Shown: in pieces, positions 11,243 through 23,172 of the stretch
Layout: each line of letters starts with the position of its first letter
Numbering within the stretch: position 1 is the first letter of the stretch
Assembly: GCA_013398955.1 (NCBI GenBank)
Contig: VWPU01001281.1
Span: 1-64,000 of the forward strand
From: Callaeas wilsoni
Lineage: Eukaryota; Chordata; Aves; Passeriformes; Callaeidae
DNA length: 64,000 nucleotides
Direction of reading: 5' to 3'
The notes under the pieces: model-generated
What the model saw: only the letters and a program-made list of their open reading frames with translations
What the model was told of the DNA's origin: nothing
The model's database searches: none
Position numbers and translations under genes: made by a program

Positions 11243-14200
11243 ACATCAGAGTCCAACACTCTCGGAACGATTCGTTAGCCATTTCCCGTTTCCGTAAACC
11301 ATGGAGGTTTAGTGTTTCACACGACATTTCCTTGTTTGGAGCTATTTGACACAAACCAAACCACACTTGAGAAGTTCCTGGGCCCCTCCATTGAGCTCAG
11401 GGGTAGGTCCCACCCCTGCTGTGGAGCAGCCAGAGGGATCAGTCAGGGCAGAGCTGGTGCTCCAAGGAACCCCACCATGATTCCTCTACAGAGCCACTGA
11501 AGGAGCTCCAGTGGCAAAAGACGCTTCTGAACTTTACCATGTTAATACTTAAATTTTGCAATATTCAGCATTTGAAGAATTTGGTAAAGACAGGGTCACC
11601 AATGGAATACCACAAGTTCTGGGGTCATAAACAGAGTAGTTTTCTCTTTCTTAACAGGCTGGTAAAAAGAACTTAATATCCTTAAAATTTAAGTGGCACA
11701 AAACCAGACAAAAGAGAGAAGGGAACTCAAAGCACTGTAAGAAACATAGCTGTAATTTCAGTTCAGTTCTGACATCTTGGAGGCATCACTAAATCCACAG
11801 GTTCCTGATTGCCTGTGGGAAAATACAAAGTAGGAAATTTTAGAAGGAAAAATCCAAGAAATGAGTTAGGGTAAATGTTTTCTATATGGTATAAAATGTT
11901 AAGAGAAGCTTAAGGAGTTTCTAAAATAAAAACTTGTAAATTATGAAGCTGTTTTCAACAATGTGCTATCTTCATAACTTGCCACTGACAGCAATTTAGT
12001 AATTATTGTTGGATATATTTGAGGTAGGGGAAGAGTTTACAATACATCGCCACTAAAATTGAAGATTTTCCTTTATAACAGACTGCAGTGTGATTAAAAA
12101 CCCCAGTATTTTGACCAAAATTTCTCACTTATACAGCATAAATCCCATCAAATATGCAAACACTAATCTTGTTGTTGAACTTCAGGGTGATTAAATCACC
12201 AGAGGTGGAGAGAGAGATAATTCCCTGGTTGGAGGAGATTAAAAGAGGAAGACGAGAGGTGAACAAGATTATTCAAATGAAAGCAGCAGGAAGGAAGAAG
12301 CAACACTGTGGAAGAAGTAACTTTGGTTTTCACTGGGAAAGAGTGACATGAATTTCTAGTCTGGGTTAAAAATCAGTGGTGTTTGTCATTTTACAGTGAT
12401 GGAATTTGAGATATATTAGTATAATACTTCCCATTTTTCCTGCCTCTTCTCCACAAATGAGGCTCAGACATGCCCACATTATTCAAGCTTTTATTTAAAT
12501 ACATTTTTCTTCCTCTTTACTCTGGTTTCTGTAGCTGTCATATGGCTGGGAATATGTGTCCTAAATATCAGAGGTTCACATATTTGTGCAAAATAGATTC
12601 AAATTTTGGTGTCCAATGCGGTTTTGTCAGACTTAACTCCACAAAAAACTAATATAGAAGATTGCAGTTGGACCACAAATGAAAGGTGATGAATTTTGTT
12701 TAGGCAGTCTAAATATTAATTGGGCTAAAATTACGTTTTAAGCTCTATACATAAAAGTTGTACCATTTGGCTTGTACTGAAATTTTGAGTTGTAACAAGA
12801 TTTTGATTGTAATTACAGGCACACACATGGAAAACCCTGGGCATGTAACAAGGAAATAAACCAATTTATTGCTCCAGTCAAAGCTCTTCTAAGGGATTCC
12901 TGAAGAGTTTGCAATGCCCAATCATTCATAGTTTGGTAGATAATAAACCTTCTGTGAGAAATATTTCACCCATGAAGCCATGTTTGGGCCCTTCTGGCTA
13001 CCCGAGCTCCTCTAACCAAATATTTTCACTTTGCAAGTTATGAGAAAGAAATACCTTTTTTTTTTCCCCCCTCCAGTTTGTTTAAACAAGTGCTCCACAT
13101 GGCGAGGGATTTACATTTTATCCTTAATCAAAGCTACAAGAAGGAGTCAGCTTCACCTAATGATGGGGAGGGAATGGGGATTTGAACAGGATTTAAAGTA
13201 GTGAAAAGCATAAAGAGATTAATGATTAGAAAAAAACAAAGTAGGAATGATTCCTGGAAGATGTGGGTTTAATGAATTATTGGAAAGAGGAGGGAGAGGG
13301 CATTTGGCAAAAAGACACGGAGTTGAATGTTCATTGTGCATTAACATTAGCAGAATAATGGCACAGATGGGCTTTAGAGATGTAATGAAGAAATACAGAA
13401 TCCCAGAGAGGAGTTTAGGCCTGAAATGTTCTTACCTGGAATGGATTTGTGGGAAGTCTAGTAAGTAATAAGGGTAGAAATGTAGTGGCTCCAAAGTCCT
13501 CCCCCTTTCATTAGCTCAGGAGCACAAAGTGGATTCCTATTTTATGGACCAGAAGTGACAGCAAGTGTATAATGTGTATTCCTCAGATTGTTTTATGTGG
13601 TTTAGTCATTGTTTCTTCTTGAACTCTAATAATACTTTTTACAAGGTAAGAATTTTTTCCCACCAATTTAACTTAATTCTGTCTCGAGGAGAAGCAACGA
13701 ACATTTAATAAAATTCAAATCTAATGAAATTTTGAGATTCTTTAATTTGCAATATTTTCATTATTTTATAGATCATGTGGGTGAGAGGTGCCAAAAAAGG
13801 AAGATGTTAAAGTATCATGCATACCATACATGATCTCCAAATGGCACATGGCCGGGTTCATGCAGGTGGAATAGGAATTTTTATTCCATTAGCCAGAAAA
13901 GATAGGGTTTTGAGTGCTTTTCTTATGCTTCTCCCCGCCAAAAAACCCCTGTGCTCCTTTTTTTGTGTAATCTCATGCACTCAGTAGCATTCAGTAAGGA
14001 GAGGAAGAACAGGTAGATGAGAACTATTTTGACTTTAGTAAATTTATTTTTCCTGTCAAAAACCTATTAGAAGTAGATGGCAATCCAATACATCTTATAT
14101 GTCTTTTATGATCTTTTGGGATTCCTTTTGTCCTTATTTTTCTGTAAAACTTCATCCTATCCTAGTGTTTTCAATTTTATATTTATGCCCTTGACTGTAC

Positions 14201-17060
14201 TTAACTAAATGTCATAGATTGTTGTGTAATAGTGAGTTATTGCAGCTAAACTAAATGCTATAGATTCACTAAATCAGACTTTTATATGTAGATGTGTTGT
14301 TATTTTCCAACCATGTGTGTGTTTCTAAACTGCAGGTTCAGCATTATGCACAAGGTAATAGTTTTTATTTCATTCTCCTGTGCAAATGAGTGTTGTCAGT
14401 CAATCTAGGCTTAGATCCATGTCACTGTTTTGCATTAATCAGTCACAAGGTTGTTAAATGGTGCCACAACAGAGTTAAATTACCTCAAACTAGCACTAAC
14501 AATGGCTTTCCAATAGCATTCCATTTCCAGTTCCATTATTCCATTAATATTTACATTTCTTTGGCAATGAAATGTGCTTCCTGTGCTTATCGTGCTGAAG
14601 TCATACAGAAGATTTCACACTTTCTCTAAGGAGAAAAGAATGTATTTTATTGCCCCTGCTGTTATGAAGAGTTTGATGTTGCTACTAATAATTCACTGCA
14701 AAAGGAAAGTGGTTTGATAACTGTAAACAGATCATGATGGAGAACAAGTAGATATTTTTCTGACACCTGATGTAGAAATACCTCCATGGTCTCTGTACAG
14801 TCAGACTCTGTGTGAACTCCACGAAATGCTCACTAATCAAATACAGATGGGAAAACACCTTTTAAAAGTAAGCTCCTCAAAGATGCCCTCGCTTGTCTCA
14901 GAAATTCGTCTCATTGTAAAACAAAATCTATTAATGATGAGAAATGTATTTTGGATTTAGGGGTGTTGCTTGGGTTTTGGATTTTTTTTTCCCCAAGTTT
15001 CCATATAATTTTTTCAACAGTTACCAAAATAGGACATTAAACTATATTAATTTCTTGCTGTGCCACTTGATAGGATCAATCCTTGCCAGGAGAGAAGATA
15101 CTGTGTTGGGTTTTCAGCTGCGGTTGAAAAGGCACAGCCCAGTATAAGAGATCCCAGCTCAGCATTTCTGAACTGGATCTTTCTGATCTAAAACTCTCAG
15201 AAGGACAGAGGCCTTTGCCACGTGCAGCATGATAGGCTGTGACTGGCATTCCTTCAGCTTAAGGTCAATGCCACAAGATAAAAAGGTGTTAAAAATAGCA
15301 TATCTTTAAAATCAGTTTTAATCATTAGATCTTTTTCCTACCACTCAGTCATGCAGAGCACACCAAGGGAGAGGCTGTCAACACGGGACACTCAGACTAA
15401 GCAATAAATATGCATGGAGAGAAAAAAATTATGGAGACATTTGTCTCAAATGGGAAATTGTTCAGTTTTTAAACAGAAATTATATTGTGTCCCATAATGA
15501 AGTGGGTTTTTGAAATTTAGGCATTCAAATTTCTAGATTCAGTTTCAGAACAAAACCCGGTCAGTGGCAATAAAGGACATTTAGCTGTGTTGAGAGACAT
15601 CAGTCAGGGGCAATAAAGGACATTTAGCTGTGTTGTGGGACATCCAGTTGTGAACCCTGATTTTGCCCTAGCGGCACGTTAGTGTTCTCAGCTGAGCTGC
15701 CTTTAGTTTTTGTTCCAAACTGTGTAAATAATTAATTACAGGCAGAAGAAATAACAGAGAGATTTGGATCTTATATCTTAGTGTGAAGGTGGAAGTGTCA
15801 GGCTCCTAGAAATACAGAAAGTAGTTCTCATCTCTTTTGGCAAAGATTTTTATCTAATGAATAGGAACTTTGTGACAACTTGTACCTTTTTAGAAGGACA
15901 AAGAAGCATTTCCTGTGCATATTTATGGCCAAGTCATGTTTTTAATCTTAACAATAACAAGTGGATTTGCTTGAGGAAAATTTAGTTCCTGACATCTTGA
16001 CTTATAATTCTGCTTGTCATTAAACATGATTTTTAGCAGTTTTTTAGCTCAAGGTATATTTTGAAATAGTTCTGAAATCATCCATTTAATCGAAAGTTTG
16101 GAAAGGACAGTTGGTGTCTCTCATGAATTAATTATAGACATCAAGCTCGTACCCTGAACTAATGCATCTCTTCTCTACTGCTTCCCAAAGCCAGGCATAA
16201 CTACGGACAATGAACCTGGTTTGAGAAAGGCAGCGGAAACAGGAGCCTTAACAGCAAATTTATTTCTGGCATTAATTTGTTATTTATCACAATATCCACT
16301 GGAAGCTAATTTTATTCTGCTTTATAGCATTTTTTAATAGTTGTGAAGTGTATTTCTTGCTCAGAAAGACAGCGAGATTTTACTTTCTATTGTTAGAAAA
16401 TACCACTCTGCTGCATCATTACATTATAATGGAAAAGTAATTTGCTTCCTCAGTAAGTGGAGCACTGCCTTCATTGATGGGGAGAAAATAAAAAGTGAAT
16501 TAAGGCTCAAAGGAAGTATCAATGCATTGCACGTTGCAAGAGGAAGATAATATTTGTTCCCTGACATTGTGCAGGGCGTAGGGAAAGCTAATTGCGGTAT
16601 GATTTCTTTGATAAGACAGCATGCTGAAAACTCCTGGAAAGAAGACTAATTTGGGGGCATTAAAATTCTGATGTTACTATTAAAAATGTCATTTTGAGGT
16701 TTAATGGTAAGATTTTGCATTTCCTCATAGAACTGAGCTGTACTACTGTTGGATCCTTTGGTATAAACGATGGCATTACCTTAAGAATGTGTAAATGACA
16801 ATGTGACAGTGGCTGACAACACATGGTAACCAGTAATGATGGAACTTTATGGATTATTTCTCCCTGTTCTGCCTCAAATATTGCCAATTTTGACACCAGA
16901 TGAGGCAATGTCTGCTGATATTTTCCTTTTCTGCTGTGTGAAGTTTTCAAGTTACGTTAAAATTTATGTCAGAGTTTAGATTGAAGTTGTAAGATCACCA
17001 GTAGAAACATTTCTGAGTTAATTTAAGATAAAATGACAGACTGGTTTAATCTGGGAGACA
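11243..17060. other. 5.8-kb CR1-free AT-rich stretch without a recognised gene
   Basis: AT-rich single-copy-looking DNA with one local tandem duplication (15561-15643). Short + strand open frames (for example 13247-13468, 73 codons from an ATG) match no family I know and have no convincing splice context. 16460-16640 has a motif mix that could be a conserved element, but this is weak. Confidence 0.5.
15561..15643. repeat. 43-bp tandem duplication
   Basis: Two adjacent copies, from 15561 and from 15604, share 'caataaaggacatttagctg' and 'tgttg' with only a few differences (for example gagagacat versus tgggacat). The 43-bp spacing makes it a simple local duplication, not a dispersed repeat. Confidence 0.93.
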
Positions 17061-17310
17061 TGTTAAAGCCTATGCAGAGCCACCCTCCTGCCATGGGCAG
17101 GGACACCTGCGACTAGCCCAGGTTGCTCCAAGCCCTGTCCAACCTGGCCTTGGACACTTCCAGGGATCCAGGGGCAGCCACAGCTTCTCTGGGCACCCTG
17201 TGCCAGGACCTCTCCACCCTGACAGGGAACAATTCCTTCCCAATATCCTATCTAAATCTACTCTCTTAATTTGAAGCCATTCCACTTCATCCCGTCATCC
17301 CAAGCTCTTG
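17061..17310 (-). mobile_element. CR1 LINE, 3'-end fragment
   Basis: Inverted CR1: 'gttaaagcc', 'ctgccatgggcagggacacc', 'ggttgctccaagccctgtcc', 'agggatccaggggcagccac', 'tgccaggacctctccaccct' and 'tcccaatatcctatctaaat', running to a degraded 'ttgaagccattcc' block. The extreme 3' tail is missing or decayed on the left side. Confidence 0.96.
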
Positions 17311-20300
17311 GTTTAGGATGAAATTATTCGCAGAACTATATGGCACATATGTAACTGACATCTCATAATAGGCTATGCTAGAGCAATATTCCTGTATTTC
17401 TTAGTTTAAACCAAACCCCCTTCTCTTAACAAATGTAATTTTACACATAAAATGCCCATAGGTCAGAGCCTGAATATAAGCCTGCAATAGGAACATTCCT
17501 TAGATTGAAAGTGCGGAAAAACAAACACAGTGAATTGTTTAAAAACTCCAATTATTCAGCAATGCAGTAGTTAGGGTAGGAAATGAAGAGAATCACATCA
17601 CCTGGGGCTTATGATTTTAAGGAATTGAAAAGTTATCCTGAAAAGCATGGAAAACTTTCAATTTATGGCAGGAAAAAGCAATGAACTTATTTAGTTGTCA
17701 GAGAGGTTAAGAAAGAAATAAGTTACGATGAGAAATTCGAAATATCAAATTCTAAAGAAACTCCAATTTTTTCCTGCCTCTTAAAATTTAAAAAATGGAA
17801 TAACATTGAATTATGGGTAAAGGCAACAGCAAACAGAGAAGTCTTTTGATGCTACTGTGAATGAGGAAGTTTTCTCCAAAGTCAATATAGTCAATATCAT
17901 TACAAGGTGACTAAACCCTCATAAGCTGAGATAGAAGTCAGGCTGCTCTAGAAATCAAGTAAATACAAAACCAACTTCCACTCCTTATATTCCATAATAT
18001 TTTGTGTTAAAGACTTGAAGATGTTCTTTATCAGAGATGCATATTAAAACTGATTATAAAAACGTTACAATTTGTGTTTATCAAAGTCTTATTGTTAAGA
18101 ATCAAGATTCCTCCATCCTGGTCTGAACTCATCTTCATTCTCTTTCCAAATCCCATGCGTTGGCTGAGATAAACAGAGTGCTCAGCATCCGATGACTCCT
18201 GGTCACTCCTGTCTGCTTACAAATTGTGGTTATGACATTCAAAATGCCCCCAAAATTGGCATCATCACCTGGTCTTTGGGAATGCTGCTGTTACTGCTAC
18301 ATAAACCTAAGGCAGAGAGTAAGTTGAGACCAAATGTGACCAAGAGGGGTCTTGAGTCCTTGCAAAGTCAGTGCAGAACCCAAGGCCTGTTCTAACAATG
18401 GCCATGCTGAATTTATTGAGCTACAGGGCTGGTTATAATCCAGGTTTGACCTTCACAATTTAACTGTTATACAGAGTTCTGTCCCAAAAAAATTTAACAT
18501 TGAATATTTGCATGACTAAAACCAGACAAATTTATCTCCTTCCTAAATGTCAGTAGAAAATATCTTTTTATTAGGTTTATTTAAAGCATAATCTGGCCAC
18601 TGTTGAGTTAAATCATGCCTTTTATGCACACATGGTGCCTCTTTCTGGCAGTGGAGCTGTGTGGGTGCCAGGTGTGGTCCAGCATCATCTGAAATCAAGG
18701 ATTTGGGTGTCAATTAACATTTATAAACTTCAAACTAAAGCAGATCTGTGACTCCAGACATTTGCTATCTCACTTTTCCTTGTTGGTGGTTGTTAAACAC
18801 GCGGAGGTTTCTGCAATTCCATGAGTCAGGATTCAAAGCTGCCTTCTGGTCTCCCTGTACCAGACAGTGTCTTAACATCTTCCCTTTTTTTTCCTGTTGC
18901 CTTTTCTTTCTCTCTCTTTAGGAATATCTCCCAATGTGTTTCCACTCTCTCTCCAAGAAATCTGTATGTTTGTGCAAGATATAAACACAAATAGTATTTA
19001 TAAAGATTGTTAGGAATAGGACAGCTTTTCCACTGGGAAAAAGTCTAATTTTAATACTAACTAGATGTAGCAGAAAGGACTGTATATCTGCTGTCATTAC
19101 AGATTTCTTTTTATGTATCTATGCACACATGTTCCACCAGCTTTTGAAGTGTCTGCACTGAAACGAATTGAAATGTTGCTATATTTTATAAATATTTAAT
19201 TAGTAACTATATTTTGTTGGCTTCAACTACCAACTTTTATTTGTTTTCTACATGGAAATTTCTCAGTCTAGGTTTTGATAATGCAAATGGAGAGAGATCT
19301 TTAAAAATTCTCCTGTAAGGTATATTTACTACTTCCACCAAAAATTTTGTAGGATTCTAATTTTTCCCATCCATTAAAAAATAACCCAGGGACAGCCTAT
19401 TATAGGATTTTCTATGTTCTTGCTACAATGTGAAAATCGTTGGGAGGTTTCCATGAATTTTGATCAACCTACTCTCTGTTCTGGTTTTCCAAATTCATTC
19501 TGATAGAAAGTGTTCTCTAGGAGCTGAATATCTGTTTTTCTGGTTTGAACACATCACACTCTGACCATGGGAGATGGACTGTTCCCATTGCTCCCTACCA
19601 TTTTCCACAGGCTTTTATGGCCATTCCCATAACCCAGTTCCTTACTCTCCAACAGAATTTCTCTCTTACCGTCTCCCAAATCTTAGTGAATAAAGGTCCC
19701 CAAAATATCAATTTTCCTTACTGTTTTATTCTTAAAGTAACTTTAATATACTGTATTGCATTGAACAAACAATATGTAAAAGAGCAAAATTAGTTAAAAG
19801 TAATAAATTCTTAAAGGATGAGAGTGGGAAATATTGATTTTTTTTTTAATGATTCAGAGAGAGATTGGTATGGCTTGTACTTACAAGTCATTCTTAAATG
19901 TCTATGAGACAAGGCCATAATTAATAATAAATTCATTAATTTCATCCTAAGTCATTCGAGAGCCTGCTTTCCATGCAGCTTTATTTGTGACATTGAACAG
20001 CTATTTTAAACCTCAGATTGTTATCGTCTTACTTTAGCTTCCTCATGTTGATGAGGAAGACAAGTATATCCTGTTTAAGAACAAATACCGAGACATTTGA
20101 GCCTGCTTCCTACCAATCCGAATGGAAAAAAAAGATGGTGTTAAGGATCTATAAAAATCTGTTGCATTTGGCTGGAAAGAAAAGAATCAAAGACCAGCAT
20201 TATTGCTTTGGAGATATATATTAAATGCTTTAACAGATGTCATCAATTCTGTTGCCTTTTAATGAATTTCTTTCTATGCTCCCCTGAATTAATTGTCTCT

Positions 20301-20900
20301 TGTCATCCATTTTATTCTTCTGGGCTGGATTTTCAGATAGAAAAAATATTTCAATTTCAATGCATAACTGTAAAACTGAGAACAATAACCCCAGGTTTTG
20401 AATTGGTGTTAAACAGCCTTGAACTTGAAGCCACATTTTTTTCATTTCATTTTGAAGGACTCAGCTCTCAGAAATCCCAACAAAGTATTCACCCAGCAGA
20501 ACAACAAGCACTGATGGCATTTTGCATGGATAATACCCAGCCTGTATCCCTCTCTCAACTCCTCAATCATGATTATTATCTAAAAGAAAAAGATCATTTA
20601 TGTTGAAATTAAATGTTTCACCCTTCTTTAGGGGAAATAAAAGCAAAAAGACATTTCACAAGGAGAAGTGACTGGAACTGGAGGATTGACTACTTAATGT
20701 GCTTTGGCATTGTGCTCTTTTAGCTGCAAGCTAGGTACCAAAGAATTGGTGATGCCTTCAGATAGGATTCTTCAGGGTAGCTGCTGAAGTTTATTATGGT
20801 TTGAAAAGAGAAAAATATATGTAGAAATGATGAGGGGATAGTATTGAGTAGAATATAGCACTTTTAATGTATTGCAAAATTCTGCGACTCTTTCTGAAAG
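17311..20900. other. 3.6-kb AT-rich stretch without a recognised gene
   Basis: Single-copy-looking DNA. 18892-18922 is a long pyrimidine tract ending in ag (ctttctctctctttag), a good splice-acceptor look-alike, but the sequence after it has no usable open frame and donor together. 20208-20606 is open for 132 codons on + without resemblance to a known family. Confidence 0.5.
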
Positions 20901-20962
20901 GATCACAGAAATTTTTAGGTTGGAAAAGACCTTTAAGATCATTGAGTCCAGCCATCAATCCT
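20901..20962 (-). mobile_element. CR1 LINE, short 3' end (ggttggaaaagacc type)
   Basis: Inverted 3' terminus 'gatcacagaaatttttaggt' then 'tggaaaagacctttaagatc' and 'attgagtcca'. This wording belongs to the CR1 type also seen at 28199, 40011 and 55041. Confidence 0.88.
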
Positions 20963-22596
20963 TTGTTTATGAATTGAGACCAGAGAAGAGGAAGAAAAAT
21001 TGGTTTTCCAACTGAGAAAGTGTTCAATATGCAAACGATGAAAGATCGCAAGCAAAGATAATTTGCAAATGCTGCTGAGCAAATTACATTCAGCTCATAC
21101 ATGTTCCTACTGCCCCATAGCAGCAATCATGGGTTCCTGCTGGGGAGCAAACTCAACATTTTATAGAATATCTGTAGACATCCCAGTGTCTTAAAAAAGA
21201 TGGAATACTGTATTTAACCATTAGCTGTTCTTCCCTTAGCAAAATATGTACCCAGAGACTCAGTTCAGTCAAACACCAGACTCTCCTGATATTATCTGTC
21301 AATATTTTGTGCTTTTGTGTCAGCTTGTAGAGAGGCAAATATCAAACAGACCTCCCCATGTCCTGCTTCAGCTTTCACTTGCTTTAAAACAAGAAAAAAG
21401 ATGAATTGAAATTACTTAAATGAAGCGTCTTGAAGTACCTCACAAAACTGGTCAGTAATGACGGTACCAAGTTAATACTTTTTAAAGGTTTTCTGCTGTT
21501 ATTTGTGCAAGTTCATCTGAGAATTACATTTATATCTGAGGATTATATTTAGCTGTGTGCAGAGAAGGTTCCAAACACATGGAGACAAGTTTTTTGTGTA
21601 GAAAAAGGTGGAACACGTTTAGGAAAAATATATTGCTTAAAAATAAACCAAAAAAAAAGCAGAATCTTCAGAAGCAATGGGAAAATGGAGGCTGTGGAAT
21701 GGAAAATGGGGAAAAGAGAGCCCAGGATGCCAAGTATCCAATGAATATTCAGAAGAGTATGAGTATTAATTCTTTTACCTCAGAGCTAAATGTGCAGTCA
21801 GCAGCCTTGGTGCTGCCATGTAACTCTGTTATTAACCTCATTTCTGGGTTGGCTTAGTCACTTGGTGACCTTACAAGAGCTGTTTAACTCATTCTTAAAT
21901 TGGCAACTTCAAGGCTTTTTTCACTGCTGCTGCATTTTGAAAGGACCTGTCCACCATGCATCAGTTTTATCCACTTTTTAACCTCTTTTTATCCACTTTA
22001 TTAATATTTTCCCCCACCGATTCACCAGCAGGGCTGGTCACTTCCATAGTCAGCCCTCTCCAGAAGAAAGATTCCAGTCTGCTGCCCCTACAGATTCACT
22101 GGATGGAACCAAAGGGTACTTTTGACTCATGGACATGCCAGCTGTAAAAGTGATTATTCTCTTGAGCAAATGATGCTTTTCGTGGTGAATGAGGCTGGAT
22201 TAGCCAATTGTACAACAACTCGCACACAATGTCCCCTCTTCTGCCTAGAAATGTAATAGTATGCAGCAGCATAATGAGCTTACACTGAATTTTCAAACAG
22301 AATCCCTAATCATGAAAGCTCTTAAGTGCTCCTAATTGCAACTCTTCTTAAATGAGTGGTTTGTTGGCAAAAAGAGATTTGTGGAATTAGGCCAGCCTAA
22401 TTCTGGATTCATTTCCTGTCTCACAGAAGTGACACTTTAGGAAAACAAGTACACTCCAAAAGCGTCACTGGGCAGCCTCGTGGTAAAAGATGATGTAGGG
22501 TTTGTTGGCGACAAAATGCAGAGTTCCTCAGGAGGTTGGATTTGCGGGCCCTACTTGAAAAACTTGTATTCCATGAAAGTATCCAGGACTTCACTT
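20963..22596. other. AT-rich stretch without a recognised gene
   Basis: No repeat, RNA or coding feature recognised. Short open frames on both strands are consistent with chance. Confidence 0.45.
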
Positions 22597-22760
22597 TCAC
22601 AGAGTCACAGAATCCTGGAATGGTTTGGGTTGGAAGGCACATTAAAGCCCATCCAGTCCACCCCTGCCATGGGCAGGGACACCTTCCACTAGCCCAGGGT
22701 GCTCCAAGCCTCGTCCAGCCTGGCTTGGGACATGCCCATGGATCAGGAGTCCACAACCTT
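22597..22760 (-). mobile_element. CR1 LINE, 3'-end fragment
   Basis: Well-preserved inverted CR1 tail: 'tcacagaatcctggaatgg', 'tttgggttggaaggcac', 'cccatccagtccacccctgc', 'catgggcagggacacc' and 'cactagcccagggtgctcc', truncated after about 160 bp. Open frames of 66-146 codons across it are CR1 shadows. Confidence 0.96.
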
Positions 22761-23050
22761 TCCCATTTTCCAAACCTGTCATCTTTGTAAGGCTGTGTGA
22801 AACATGAAGAAGGTAGAAGAGATGTGGAAGGCAAAAGGACATGCGGATATTTGGAGTGCAAAGATATGGTTAATAAAGGTATCTGGTGAGCAGCTTTCTA
22901 CTGTAAAAACAGAGACAAGAGACAAAGCAGGGAATAAATTACATTCATATGTGCAAACTCTAACAGGAGAATGACAGAGAAAATATTGGCTATCTGAGCC
23001 CTCCCTCAGATCTCTGATGGATGGGTAGTGGAAGGGACCTCTCAGCATCT
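22761..23050. other. Spacer between two same-strand CR1 copies
   Basis: About 290 bp of unique-looking sequence. The two flanking CR1 copies have different 3' tails and truncation points, so they are separate insertions and not one split element. Confidence 0.45.
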
Positions 23051-23172
23051 TCATAAAATCCCAGAATCTCGAATTATTTGGGTTGGAAGAACCTTAAAGC
23101 CCATCCAGTGCCACTCCTTGCCATGGGCAGGGACACCTTCCACCAGACCAAGTTGCTCCAGACCCCATCTTG
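23051..23172 (-). mobile_element. CR1 LINE, 3'-end fragment
   Basis: Inverted tail 'cccagaatctcgaattattt', 'gggttggaagaaccttaaag', 'catgggcagggacacc' and 'gttgctccagaccccatc', cut after about 120 bp. Confidence 0.95.

Noticed and set aside
18892..18960. Strong splice-acceptor-like tract
   Set aside because: No donor and no convincing open frame follow. Lone acceptor look-alikes are common.
22421..22861. 146-codon minus frame and similar recurring peptides (also at 2286, 9273, 23074 and 27015)
   Set aside because: They come from the CR1 3' UTR; the same peptide wording recurs at each CR1 copy.
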